DNA of 64,000 nt, taken from Clitopilus passeckerianus (Eukaryota; Basidiomycota; Agaricomycetes; Agaricales; Entolomataceae). The position numbers were made by a program, and so were the translations under genes. Below are positions 12,036-23,751 of this stretch, one piece after another; positions within the stretch are counted from its first letter, which is position 1, and each line of letters begins with the position of its first letter. The stretch is from positions 124,001-188,000 of the forward strand of contig CALYLX010000083.1 in assembly GCA_944990035.1 (NCBI GenBank), given 5' to 3'. A model generated the notes under the pieces. The model saw only the letters and a program-made list of their open reading frames with translations, had not been told where the DNA came from and searched no databases.

Positions 12036-13131
12036 TGAGAGCTCGCCTCTGCCTAGATTCCTACCCCTTCACTAGCAGGGGACCCTCAGCATTCCTTAGG
12101 CGGACTGGTCGTTGTTCTGTCCCAGTTGCTCGTCGTTTGACATCACGTTCTGGAAGTCATGGAAATCAAGCAAAGCTGCTTCTTCATACTCTACTTTGCC
12201 ACCCTCATCTGCACCCCGTAGCTGTTATCATCACTGCTTCCTGGCGTCCTTGATTCGTAGTACCATGATCATGAAGAACGACATCGCCCTCCTTAACGCC
12301 GGCCCTGGACTGGCATTGATCTGCCTACTCCTCAATTGCGGACGTGCAGTGACCGATGGTGCTGTCAGTTGTGCCACTGAAACTGCGCTCTCTGTTCATG
12401 TCCAGAGAGTCGGGTCTGGATTATGTCGGCGCTGCTTCAATGGCCCGTACTACTGGGTGGAGGAAGGGATGAAGGCTTGGCGTTGGGTTGGGGACGTCTG
12501 TGGGAGTGGGAGCTGGGCTGGATTGGATTGGATTGGAATTGGGTAAAGAGTGCAGCGAGACATGGTGGTGGAGGAGAGGCGGAAGAGATGATATTGGGTT
12601 ATGATCCCCTACATCGTACGTCACTAGGCTGGAAGCCAACCTATTATGGTTAGGACATCATAATAGCATGCATTGCTTCCGAAGCACCCGTAGACCAATG
12701 GTAAACATGCCTGCCAGGGCTGTTTGGACCTGCTTTTCGATCAGAGCCTGGGGGGATCAGGATGAATAATATACTTCCGTCAAACCAGCTCAACGAAACG
12801 ATGGCAAAGAACTGTTTCATTTCACTTGGACCGTGATTATTTGGAGGGGACGGGAATGACGATCCACCATTACCTACCAATCTTTGGCGCTCTTGCTCGG
12901 GCTGCCACATTGCACTGCAAGTAACCCGTACCTTTTGCACCCAGGTATGATCTGGAAATAGAAATGGGGATGGAACTGCAGCTCCAACACGGCCGACATT
13001 CTGCCCACGTGCTCGGCAGTCGTCATGAGGACGAAGCTCCCATCCCAGTATCGTCTGAGTTTAGGGTAGGGAAGGTGCCAAATCGACACCTCGAACTACT
13101 CCCAGGTCCTATCGCTACTTGGATCCGAGCT
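12036..13131. other. Intergenic region before F-box paralog 2
   Basis: No gene recognised. The frame of paralog 2 is open upstream to 12964, but the extra residues lack similarity to the other two paralogs, so I treat them as 5' flank. Confidence 0.45.
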
Positions 13132-14417
13132 ATGGAAGGGCTATCCTCATGCTCTCAACTCCTTCCATTCGAGCTCATTGAGCAGATTGGCCAAAGCGGA
13201 GATCGATCCCATCTTCTCCTGTTCAGTTTACTTTCCCGCTCCTTCGTCCGCTCCAGCCGAGCTTTGCTCTTTGGAACAGTGGAGTTCAAAAACAGTTACA
13301 GAAACGCGACGGATATCGACAACTTCCTTGACTTACTCGAAAGTCCTTACACCACTATTCCATCTGCTGTTCGCACTTTGAGAGTTTACGATCGAATTAC
13401 TCGGAAAACTCGTATCGGTGGGGAATGTAGGGATCGTGAAACTCCCCAGATGGCCGCTCTAGCTTCCAAATTGACAAATTTGTCGTGCATTCAGCTCAGG
13501 GGTCTACCCGGGTGGCTACCTGAAACAATGTTCCAATTATTCCGCCATCTTCCCGCACCGCATGTTGAGATCCACCTCAAGAATGTCGATTTTCGGGACC
13601 TTGCCGGAGTCATTCGGTTTTGGGGAAGTCTTCCCCTCTCCGTGCGGGTTTCACGGCTTGAGGAGGTGATCTGCTATCGCGCCAACTCAGAATCACAAAA
13701 ATCGGTGCGGATGTTCGCGGACCTCTTCCGAATGAGGATACACCTTAAGGTCTTGGATATCACCTCCATCCTCCTGTTCTACGAAATGTGGGACCCAGCT
13801 ATATTTCCTAGTCTCGATGTAACGGTGGACTCGTTTAGGGTGGATATCTTGTGGCGACATTCACATGTTCACGCTCACTGCCTCCCCTTTGTGAGTAGGT
13901 TTATCCGACATGTTGGGCGTACCTTCAAACACCTCGAAATCAATTTATCGGCTATATATCATCATTCAAGTAAGACGTTCTACCAAACTCGCAGGAAACT
14001 GCTGACGATCAAATAGCGCTCCTCGATCTCTACACTGAAATTGACCTCTCCTCGTGCACGAGTCTCATATCCCTTACCTTTACCATCATCCAGCCCTACA
14101 GCTTTTTTGTAGCAAAAGTAGAAAAACTAATGTGGGCTCTTGTCGATTCACTACCTCCCTTGTTGATCCAGACCATCACAATGGTGTTTGGCTTCAGCAT
14201 TTACTCTCAGGATTGGATGGCGAGCATGGAGTGGACAGCCGTAGCTCTTCGGTTAAAGGCACGTTTTCCTGCACTGCAACGGTTAAGATTCGAGATCGTG
14301 GAAGGAGACGGTAGAAGAGGGATTCCTGATCTCTCCACACCCGAGGGTCAGGTTACAGTGGACGGTCTAGACGTTGGATTCGAGGTGTTTCGATGGAGCA
14401 CTTGGTCAAATCAGTAG
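13132..14417 (+). CDS. F-box protein, paralog 2 (intact)
   Basis: Exons 13132-13969 and 14017-14417 (47-nt intron, same place and phase as paralog 1) encode 412 aa. The F-box reads LPFELIEQIGQSGDR, then SLLSRSFVRSSRALLF. Long stretches align with paralog 1, for example NLSCIQL, PGWLPE.MFQLFRHLPAP and FIRHVG.TF.HL.INLS. It is slightly shorter at the C-terminus (ends STWSNQ). Start ATG 13132 is chosen because the protein then begins 12 residues before the F-box, as in the others. Predicted SCF adaptor. It is followed, like paralog 1, by a decayed repeat unit, which indicates segmental duplication of F-box gene plus repeat. Confidence 0.72.
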
Positions 14418-14829
14418 GTAGCACCTCTGTCTTAATCTGAACCGAGGATAGTCAATACCAAATGTCGGTATAAGCTTGTTAGTGTACAGTTGCTCCAGAC
14501 GTACCCACGTAGTTGTTGTCGGTCGTGATTATTTGCGGATAAGGCGTAAGTCACGGCATGGAATGGAATGGAGACACGTTCTCAATGAAGCACGAAGAAA
14601 CGACAAGCTACATGATATTACCGGGAGTGCGTTCTTTAGCTCGCAATGCCAGCAAAAGATCTGATTTGAAGCAAATTTGAAGACTCGGATACAACGGAAT
14701 ATTAATCTGAGGATCGATGATGACGGTGAGTTAGAGGGTCTAAAGTCCTTGGTTCTAGAAGAGTACATGCGTTTGTCAGACGAGATGACGGCGTGGATAA
14801 GATGGTCGTGGATGGTCAAACCTTGATGC

Positions 14830-17290
14830 TGGAATCGGACGTCAGTCGGATCTCGGATGTATTTCTTGCTCTCTTCCATCATCATGGTCGCCAACCCTAT
14901 CTCTTCGAAACCTTGCCCATGAGGATCTGGACCTTATCTTCTGGGGACTTAGAGAGGAATAGAAGGACGTGAATCCACTCTGATACTGAGGTATGTACGC
15001 TGAGTTGGAACTTGGTTGGAGTCAAGTTGACAAGGACGTTGCTGTAGGCTTGGGTAACCTAAAGAATGGGAGAAGGTAGGAGGCGAAAGCAACTGGGGAC
15101 TCGAGCTTGTTAGCCTAGGGCTAGGTATGATTTTGGCGCCATTTGGGGGAAAGTCGGATGCTGACTTTTTTTGCGTTGGGGTAGGGTTCTAGCCGGCAAT
15201 TCTGGCGCCTTTGGCCTCGGGATTGACACCGTTCTTTCGAGGTGCTAGGGGAATGTTGTGGCGTAGCGGGTATGTTTGCCTTTCCCGAGCTCCTTAACGA
15301 TGAAATGGTGCTGACGACAGTTAGGATAGCTGTATCCGAGCCTGTTCGGTCGATACCAACTATCACTTCCGGAAATGGCGAGACATAACCGTCGTTCACC
15401 CGCGCACTGGCAACATCCTCGGGACCTTCATACGCGGCGGCGGCTCTCGCATCCCCTCTTCTACTGACACGGCACTGCCGTATATACATCTAAATTTGCG
15501 CATTTCTGTGTATTTTACATGTATTATATTCCGCCCTAATGAATATTATTGGACAAACGAAGCCTGGAAGTGAGCTCCGAACCGTCCAGGATCAGCACGA
15601 GCTATCTCGATGTCCGACGAAACAAGGCGACGAATTCCTTACACACGGTGTTAAGGTCCGCTTCATCCGGAGAAGCTTCGGCATTGATTGCCTGCGATTC
15701 CAAATGGGCAACGGATTTATCGGAAACAAGAAATGATGGTACTTCACCTTGCCGGCCCGGTATAGAGGGAAGATCATCTGGAGACCCCGTCCTCGAAATG
15801 TGTATTGCGCCATAAAATACACGTGAACTTGCGATTGTACCGGCTTAGATATGCCAAAGAAAAGCTATTCTTAGTTTCTCTGAGTCATGCTATGTCTCCA
15901 ACCAATCAGGATCCTCGTCTCGATAGACACCAGCGCAGTCCATCAATCTCCGAGGTTTCTCTCCATTTCTCAAGTATTGGGCCTCACAACAGGTTTTCAT
16001 ACTCATGATGGATGTTTTACCGGAGCATTCACATGAAAGAACCCACCCGCCGACTTCCAGAATATTCTATTTATTTCCTATTGTAGACGCAACCATTTTG
16101 TATAAGTACTGTAGCATGAGCGGGAAAATCCCCCAAGTAATCGAGAGACCGAATTCGAGCATTACCTGTGTTGTGACTGCTTTAGATTCCTATTTGCGAG
16201 CGCTTCGACCAAAGAAACTGCGGGTTCTAAGGTCATTTGAGTTATATTGAAGGATTTCACTTGCGTGCGCGCGAGTTTATTGGATTTGCATTCAAAATCT
16301 TCGATTTTGAACTACCTACTACATTTCACGGCTATACTACGCTCGTGCTAAGTGTATCTACGGTGTCTATTGGTTCATATAAGCCCCATCGAACCCGTGT
16401 TGTGTGTGGTTTGAGTGTTAGTGTTGTGTGGATAGAGTTTTCTCTTTCACGCACCTTTAGCTTCATTTCACGCACTTCGCATCACTACCACATATCCTCA
16501 ACATGTTCCTTCCCCCTCTCGTCGTCTGCCAGGCTGCATGACTCACCTTGTCAGAACACCAACTTACGCACGTTCTCTTTCGGCAACATCCCTAACTCGA
16601 GCTCGGTGTGCAGCAGCAGCATACGCTGCTCTTGCTGCTGAAGTTCTTCATCTCGGCATGGCCATCGCCACCACTACACCCGTCAAGGCCACCCCGCCGT
16701 TCACTGACACACCAGCAAGTTATCATCCCTCCACCCAGCATCATTCGCCGGCAACGTTATCCTGACCATGTCCCTTGCCTGCGGACGACTGGTGCTTCCC
16801 ACAGCCAGCATGAGGAATACCATTATATCCCTTGCTTAGCCAAGCCGGCACCGAGTCTCTGTCCCCAGCAGGCACTACCAGCGGTGCATTTTTGCCCCTC
16901 CAGAATTCCGCGTAGCCCGCAAATATTACAGCCCTGCCCTCCCTCACCCCAAAGCCAGGATGGAGTTGGCCACCAATTATCATGACATCTTCGTCACAAT
17001 CATGACCATCGTTGGGGCTGGTGTTGGCTCTCCGTGGTCAGGTCTTGAGGAAGAATGAACCTTAAAGTGAGGCCACCTCTTGCCGCCTCAGCGACATTCC
17101 CAGCAAGGGACTTCGGGCGCTCAAACCCGAAGAACAGACGGGGCGAACGGCGGAGAGAGGGCGAAAGGAGAGTGAGAGGATTAATAGGACGGAGAAGACG
17201 GTGGCCGGCCACGACTCGTAGGAGGCGGGGGAGAGAAGGTTGACGGAGCATTAACACCTTCCGACACCACCGCTTGACTACGTTGACCTG
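14830..17290 (+). repeat. Degenerate repeat unit, copy f
   Basis: Starts with CAGTCGGATCTCGG near 14842, passes the middle block (ATTTTGGCGCCATTTGGGGG near 15130), then the Ala-rich block (YARSLSATSLTRARCAAAAYAAL near 16550-16640) and the conserved tail (GCCACCAATTATCATG at about 16970, then AGGAGGCGGGGGAGAG and GGTTGACGGAGCAT) shared with copy a. It contains about 1 kb of unrelated sequence around 15500-16450 that the other copies lack. No intact product. Confidence 0.45.
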
Positions 17291-18144
17291 TTTGGCGATC
17301 AATTGTCGCTGGGCACATAGCCACCATGGTCGTCTGCGGGAGGAGCAATACTTGCTCCCACCCTTCGCTGCTGAGGATCCTGGACCTCCACCATCACAAT
17401 CCTCGCGACATCTTGTCTTTCCGGAAGTGAAGCAGACTCTGTCCCATTACCCTCTACTTCACCCATCTCATCCGCTCCTGGCTATCACCACTACCTCCTG
17501 GTAGTAGTTCGCGGTATTATCACGATCACTGGCATAAACTGTTCGCCATCCTACCTCTCCCAAGTTCGGCGCCATTGCGCTTAGGCTATGATCACGGACG
17601 TATAGTTTGGATATGGTGCTGAAGAGTTTGACCTTGAGCTCCTTATCAGATGCGTCCGGAGTCTGAGTTATATCGGTGCTGTTACTGCTGCATAGAAAAC
17701 GAGTGCGAGACCGGAGGTAGAAATGGATGAAGATTGCTTGTGGGGATGGGGATGCGGTGGAGGAAGAAAGCGATGAGGAGAGGAAGCTTGACTGAAAAGG
17801 AAAGGGGGGAAGAAGAATTGGTGTACGTGAAGGTCTCCAAACGACCACCAGCCAGAGGGCTGGGTACTATGCTATCCAACAGCGGATGGGAGTTTGGAGC
17901 GGATTGACGCTGCACACCAAAACGAGCGTAGTACGAACTATGTCGTAGAACATGTATCAATGCCAGAGGACTTCCTTCGATCGTCACTAACTAGAGATTG
18001 TCGGCTCGCTCTTCCCGCCGATTTTGTACCACAAACAATTCAGAAGGCGAACTCCGCTACAGGGCACAGGTTTTTGCCACGTCCTCGGCTGTCACGCTCT
18101 GGCCCTGCGAGTTGTGGTCCAAGACTGCTCTTCTGAAAACACCG
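17291..18144. other. Intergenic region before F-box paralog 3
   Basis: Short overlapping frames only; none forms a recognisable protein. Confidence 0.45.
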
Positions 18145-18235
18145 TACGACTTTAGGGCAGGCGAGATAAATATCAATTCGACACCGCTTTCAAAAACGCT
18201 GTCTCCATGCTTCCGCTGTACCTTGATCTGGACCA
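18145..18235 (+). promoter_or_regulatory. Conserved upstream block of F-box paralog 3
   Basis: TACGACTTTAGGG at 18145-18157 followed by AT-rich sequence; the block is identical to the one before paralog 1 and at nearly the same distance from the ATG. Confidence 0.45.
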
Positions 18236-19533
18236 ATGACGGAACTCGCCTTATGCTTTCAATCTCTTCCGTTCGAGCTCATTCAGCATATTGGCCGAAG
18301 CGGAGATCGATCACTCCTTCTATCGTTCAGCTTACTCTCCCGCTCCTTCGTCCCCCCCAACCGAGCGTTGCTGTTTGAAATCGTAGAGTTCACGGACAGA
18401 ACCAGAAACGCGGCGGACATCGACAACTTCTTGGATCTTCTTGCAAGCCCGCACACCACGATTCCTCCCGCTGTCAGGGCTCTGAGAGTGCTCGACCGAA
18501 TTACACGGAGGGACCGTTTTAATGGGGAATGTAGGGATCGTGCCACGCCCCAGGTCGTTGTTCTGGCTTCCAAACTCACAAATTTGTCGTGTATCCAGCT
18601 CAAGAACTTACCTGGGTGGCTACCCGAAGTTATGTTCCAGCTATTCCGTCATCTTCCGGCTTCATACATCGGGTTTCAGCTCGAAAATGTTGGTTTTAGA
18701 GACTATGGAGGAGTGGTTCGGTTTTGGACAAGTCTTCCACCCTCAGGACGAATTACCCAGCTTGAGGAGGTTTTCTGCCATAGTATCGACAGGCAATCAC
18801 AAGAATTGCTGTACAAGTACGCCGACCTCTTCCGAAGGAGGACACACCTTACCTCCCTGGATACAGCCTCCACCCTTTTTTTCCACGAATTGTGGGATCC
18901 GGTCCTATATCCAGGTCTTGACATCAAAGTGGACTCATTCAGGTTATATTTCCTGTATGAATACAAATGTATTGAGCCTCACCTCCCCTTCGTTGTTCGA
19001 TTCATTCGGCATGTTGGGCCTTCCTTCAAACATCTTGGAATTAATTTATCTGATCCCTTGTGGTACATAGGTAAGACATCTTAGGAAACTCGCCTGATAT
19101 CACTAATAATTGAATAGCGGCTATAAATCTGTGCCCTGCAATCAACCTATCCACATGTATCGGCCTAAAATCCCTGACCTTTGCCATCTTCTAACACGTA
19201 CGGTTTCCTCGTCTAGTAGACGAAACTATGTGGGCTCTTATCGACTCGCTTCCCCGCTCGTCGCTCCAGACCATTACGCTCGCGTTCTACTTCAGCGTAT
19301 ACTCCAAGGAGCGGATAGCCAGCATCGAATGGACAGTGGTTGCGACACGGTTAAAGGCGCGTTTTCCTGCCCTGCAAAGGTTAAGATTCAAGATCGCGAA
19401 GGTGACGAATCGAGAAGATAGTCCTGATCTCTCCGCAGTGGAGGGTCTGGTTAAGGTAGACGGCCTAGATGTCGGATTCGAAGCTTTTACATGGAACAAT
19501 CGGCCAGATCCAGACGTGGGGTGTCTCTCATAG
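18236..19533 (+). pseudogene. F-box protein, paralog 3, with premature stop
   Basis: Exon 1 is 18236-19070 (F-box LPFELIQHIGRSGDR, then SLLSRSFVPPNRALLF). A GT-AG intron at 19071-19117 sits where the other paralogs have theirs. Exon 2 runs in frame from 19118, but codon 19192-19194 is TAA where paralog 1 has CAA (Gln). Beyond the stop the frame stays open and similar (VDETMWALIDSLPRSSLQTITLAFYF) to TAG 19531-19533. The encoded protein would be about 303 aa instead of about 410, losing the conserved C-terminal quarter. A single recent nonsense change or a shortened functional form are both possible; no good intron skips the stop. Confidence 0.7.
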
Positions 19534-21350
19534 CATGTATTTGGGGAGGTGGGTTGGGAATGTTGTGTCGTTCCCAATAATGATCGAGTATTCGGGGCGG
19601 CGTGATAACCTCAATATAGTATCGGCGATCTGACATTCGTGACTTCATTCGTCACTGAAGTATAAACCTATATTTCTTCGATCAATCTCACCTCAATTAA
19701 ATCTGATACTTGTGCTGCTTTATTTCACATTATGGTAGTCCAATGTCACTGAAAGTTAGTCGCTAGATGAGAAGGTGTAGCCAGTGGTGTCGGGAGAAGG
19801 GTTGCACAGACCCAGGAACGATCGAGAGATAGCCCAATGCTGCAAATTATGAATGAATGTCAGATGTATCACTCAACTCTACGCTGATTGCATATCCATA
19901 CGCACAGATCACTTGACACAATCCCGACTCTGCTACATGGTCTAACAATAATATTCATTTTCTTCTGAGGAAGTTTACACGGGAGTAAATTGACGATACA
20001 CCAAGGTACAAAATATTGTCTAGCTAGTCACAATCACGGTTCCGGATTCAACGGAGTCAAGAAAGCTTCAGGAAGCCTTAACTAATTTAAGCTGCAAGGC
20101 GCGAGGAACTGCCAGAGACGCAGCAATGCAAGGTGGTTCCAAGCGGGCTGGTACAGGTTCCTGTGCTGTGTTCTCCAGGGAAACAGACCCTGTGACAGTT
20201 GCCTTGCGAGCAGCAGCAGCTTCCAGGGGAGGGTTCATCGGTCTCAGTCTGTCGTCACATAAAGAGGTTAGGTTAGGTACGAGTTGCTCGGAGCGAGGGA
20301 TACACACCGCTGGGCTAGCGAGTCTCTTATACGGAAGAGTTCGAGATGGGGAACGATTCTCGAGGGGCCTACCAATCCATCAGTATGCTAACGAAGGAAA
20401 GAGAACGGAACAAGGCTTACACGGCTTGGAGTGCCATGGCTCCTTGTATAACGAATAAAGCGCAGACAGAGAGGATCGACGATTTACGCATGCTTCAAGG
20501 AGATCAGATTCTGAATAGCTTTCAGTAGTAAGGCGGGTTGCTTGGTACTTTCCGACTTTTATATCCAGCTTCGGCCAGATCAACCCGCAGGTACTACACC
20601 ATCTATCATCCAGCGATGCCAAGAATCATAAAGCCTCCCATTTGCCGCATTTTCAATGCCAGTGCTCGGAATAGTGGCGTGTAGGGAATCACAGCCTGAC
20701 GAACAATGTCAAGTTGAACACTGATTAATATCGTATTGCTCGCGGTGCAGGAATACTAGGCCCAAGAATATCACTGGTATAAGGTACAGAGGGCTGGTTT
20801 AGTGATCTGGGCAGCAGGTTACCTGGTTTAGATTCAGAAATCTTCCCCTGAGAGATCCAGACCAGTTCCTCAGTGAAGCGAGCTTGAAGGAGATCATCAA
20901 CGATCCGCTTTTGACCGCGGTGAGAGGAGAGAAAGTGGCATTATAGGCTAGCGTAGGGGCATGTACGCGGGTGGGGAAACCCATGGCTACCCACCCACGG
21001 TAGATAGTGGTAGAATTCTCGAGCTTATGACCCAAATGCCTACGGAGAACATCCGCCAGCTTCTCTTAAAACGAAAACACGTGAATCACAAACTATGTTT
21101 CGCTGTTATCCTCAATTAGAGCGTTCGCTCACTATTTCATTCTTCAACGTATTTCACCGAGCAAAGGACTGTTGGTCGTGAGTGGAGGGGCTGATCCATC
21201 CGTTATCAGACAGACAAGCGGGCAGAAGGAAGGTAAATATGCGTACCAGAATAAAATCGGCGACCATTTGCCCTCGGTATCATCTGAGCAGGTATTGCTA
21301 GACCGAGAGATCTGTCCTTCGCGAACAATTACATAAAAAGCGAGGAGTCC
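19534..21350. other. Gene-poor stretch, nothing recognised
   Basis: The first 150 bp share blocks with the 3' flank of F-box paralog 1. Minus-strand frames at 20068-20307 and 20799-21035 are open but carry no known motif and cannot be joined convincingly. Confidence 0.4.
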
Positions 21351-22666
21351 GTGTAGCTGTTTTGTAATACGTCCAGCATTTGGTGGAAAAAGGCGTTATA
21401 GTATGGCCTGCTGAGCTTGAATCAGGTTCTGTATTATAATACAAATAGGACTGTTACTCCCGTGCATCAGGGAATCGACGCATTACAATGCCGATGGCCA
21501 GCTTTTGAGTACATTATAATTCACGTCGCAAGCGGAACCGCTCGTATCCTCATAATATATTTGAAGAGGCACTACGCAAAGGCCTTGTGGCTTAACGGTT
21601 TTGTCGCGGGAGACCATTTTTGGGCTTGAGGGTTCGATTCCCCATAGTTGCAACCTTTTCTGCCTATTTTCATTCCTCGTTCATGAGGCTGAGCGATCTG
21701 TCTCAGACACGGAAGGATTACGAGCGCTCGAGAGGATCGTATTTCTACATATAGCTACTGTAGGAACGGCGGGGAAATCACATTTGTTCTTGGACATTCG
21801 AAACGTACTGCCTACGGCACAATGACTACATTCATTCGCACAGACGGCCAACGAGGATGCGGAAAAGCGACAAGTAATGAGTAAAGGTAGTGAGTAGCAT
21901 TAGTACCTCCATTAACTGCCCTTGGAATATTTTCTGTCTTTTGGATGGTGAAGTTCAGCTTCGAAGGTTACTTTGACCACAGAATGTATAGAAAACCCTA
22001 CCGATCTTTCGAGCATCGTCTGACTTTTTCAAATTCGCAGATTTGGCTGCGGTAAGGGCTAAATGACAGTGTACATATGGTATATGAGTGTAATACCGAT
22101 ATACGGTCGGTCTAAATTGAATATTTAGAGCTGGATAGGCAGTACAATCCGACTGAGATTTCGTCTGACGTCGGAGTCCACCGGAGTGACATTGTCTACT
22201 GATTGGCCATGCGGCAAGGCTCAGCCCCTCATTGTGCGGCCAATAGGCTTGTGTCCGGCATCTGCGATCAAGCGGGGCTCAATTCTGTCCCAGTGTGCCG
22301 CGCCTCCGTTCTCATTCTAAAGACGTAGAAAGCTTACAATAATACAGTTTCGAGGTAATCTGGAACGCATGATAGTGTATTATGAATAGAAGCAAACTGC
22401 AAAATTTTGAATTTCTCGGTGGTCGGATCGTACGGTCCGGTTCATATTCCTGCCCCCGCAATGCATTATAATGCATTTGCAAGCATTCGGCTGCATTATA
22501 ATAGGTTTACCCCGGCAGAGAGCTCCAATTTAGGCTCACAGACATCAGTTATAATACATATTTGACTAGCTACACATTGAAGATACATTATAATTCCCAA
22601 CAACGGCCGCAAATACTATAACGCCTTTTTCCACCAATTGCTGGGCATATTACAACGTGACTACAC
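21351..22666. mobile_element. 1.3-kb non-autonomous TIR element
   Basis: The ends are inverted repeats of about 54 bp: 21351-21404 begins GTGTAGCTG and runs to CGTTATAGTAT; the complement of 22613-22666 begins GTGTAGTCA and runs to the same CGTTATAGTAT, with about eight differences. Both share TTGGTGGAAAAAGGCG or a one-base variant. Inside each end lie several ATTATAAT-type motifs (21433, 21512; 22464, 22494, 22549, 22586), a layout typical of subterminal transposase-binding repeats. No transposase frame is present. I could not find a clear target-site duplication, so the exact outer boundaries may be off by a few bases. It contains a tRNA-like segment. Confidence 0.65.
21576..21655 (+). other. 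tRNA-like segment inside the TIR element
   Basis: A-box TGGCTTAACGG at 21588-21598 and B-box GGTTCGATTCC at 21631-21641, with GTCGCGGGAGACC between them as in tRNA-Asp anticodon arms. Acceptor and T stems do not pair fully, so it is a relic or a Pol III promoter-like segment rather than a working tRNA. Confidence 0.4.
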
Positions 22667-23228
22667 GTACTGTTGAAAAAGCATAATGACGGGCAGGATG
22701 CTTCGCTTAGTGGGCTGGCTCAAGAAGAATGAGGGTTGACTATTCGAAGTACCTGGACTAGGCGAGGTAACTGCCACGTTGTTCGTGGATAGTCCAGTAG
22801 GGGAGTCTGTGCACCTCCAAGGAAAGCGTAACGCAGAGAGAACCTTGAGGACCATCCGCAATCTCGCTGAAGGAACAGCGGATCTCTCGAGAGATCCCAG
22901 CTAGTAGATCTACGCCTCGGCCGTTTGATTTTTCTAGACTGGATGAATGCCATGAGATTCTTCCAGTGTGATCATGGACTCCAAGAGGATGTTGTGGTAA
23001 CGGCACACGTTGAATGACGAAAACAAGCCGCCCGTGGGAATATTTCCCTCATTTGGATTCCGTCATTAACTCAACTGTCCCTCGTCCAACTTCGATTGAA
23101 TCCATAAATGTATCAACATCGCCGAGGAGTGAAGTTGTAAGCGCTGAGTCGTAAGAAGAAATTACAAGTAGGGTCTCAAGGATAAAAAGGAAACAAGTGT
23201 GTCGTGACGGCAAAGTCATGAACAAGAA
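22667..23228. other. Flank between TIR element and gypsy copy A
   Basis: A plus-strand frame around 22740-22905 (EVPGLGEVTATLFVDSPVGESVHL) reads like a coding fragment but is bounded by stops on both sides; I cannot name it. Confidence 0.35.
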
Positions 23229-23233
23229 GAAAG

Positions 23234-23718
23234 TGTTAAGGCAGAGCCTAACAACTTAGGTAATACTGTTTACGCTCGATGTCTTTGATAAACAAAGACA
23301 GAGATTTGTCAGCAGCTGCGGCTGTACTGACGACCTGGTGAGATTGACGAAGCAAGGGACTTAAAGGCAAAGTAGAGAACTAAGCAGTTAGGTAGATTGC
23401 CTAGGTCAAGCTGAGGAGCCTCGACCAAATGGTACAGGTTTATATACCTATCTAGTAGTTCTAAATATAGCACATGCGCAGCATGCTGAGTAAGTAATGA
23501 GTCATGCGCAGCATGATGAGTAAGTACATGAGTCAGTATGACTCAATGCGAGTCAGAAAGAGTCAGATAAGGTATAAGTCTCTCACGATCGTGAGAGATG
23601 CGGAGTAAGCATGGAAAAAGATGAAAAATGCGCAGTGATGCGCAGCATATGTGAGTAATCGTGCATAGGTAAGCGGGCCGGGGTATGTAAGGAGAAACAT
23701 GTAAGCAAAATCATAACA
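23234..23718 (-). repeat. 3' LTR of gypsy copy A
   Basis: 485 bp, TG...CA ended. Contains TTTATATACC (TATA box on the minus strand) and AGGTCAAGCTG at 23404-23414. The purine-rich GCGAGAGGGTAA on the minus strand abuts it as polypurine tract. Confidence 0.92.
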
Positions 23719-23751
23719 TTACCCTCTCGCTATCGTTGAAGTCTCCTGACT

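Noticed and set aside
12112..12546. 144-aa plus-strand frame
   Set aside because: No motif, ends in Gly/Trp low-complexity sequence, and lies among decayed repeat pieces.
20068..20458. Overlapping open frames on both strands (110 aa plus, 79 aa minus)
   Set aside because: Neither has recognisable motifs, splice partners or a plausible start context.
23461..23640. Repeated GCGCAGCATG and GAGTCA motifs suggesting a CRISPR or satellite array
   Set aside because: They are short direct repeats inside the gypsy LTR, present in all four LTRs, without spacers of regular length.
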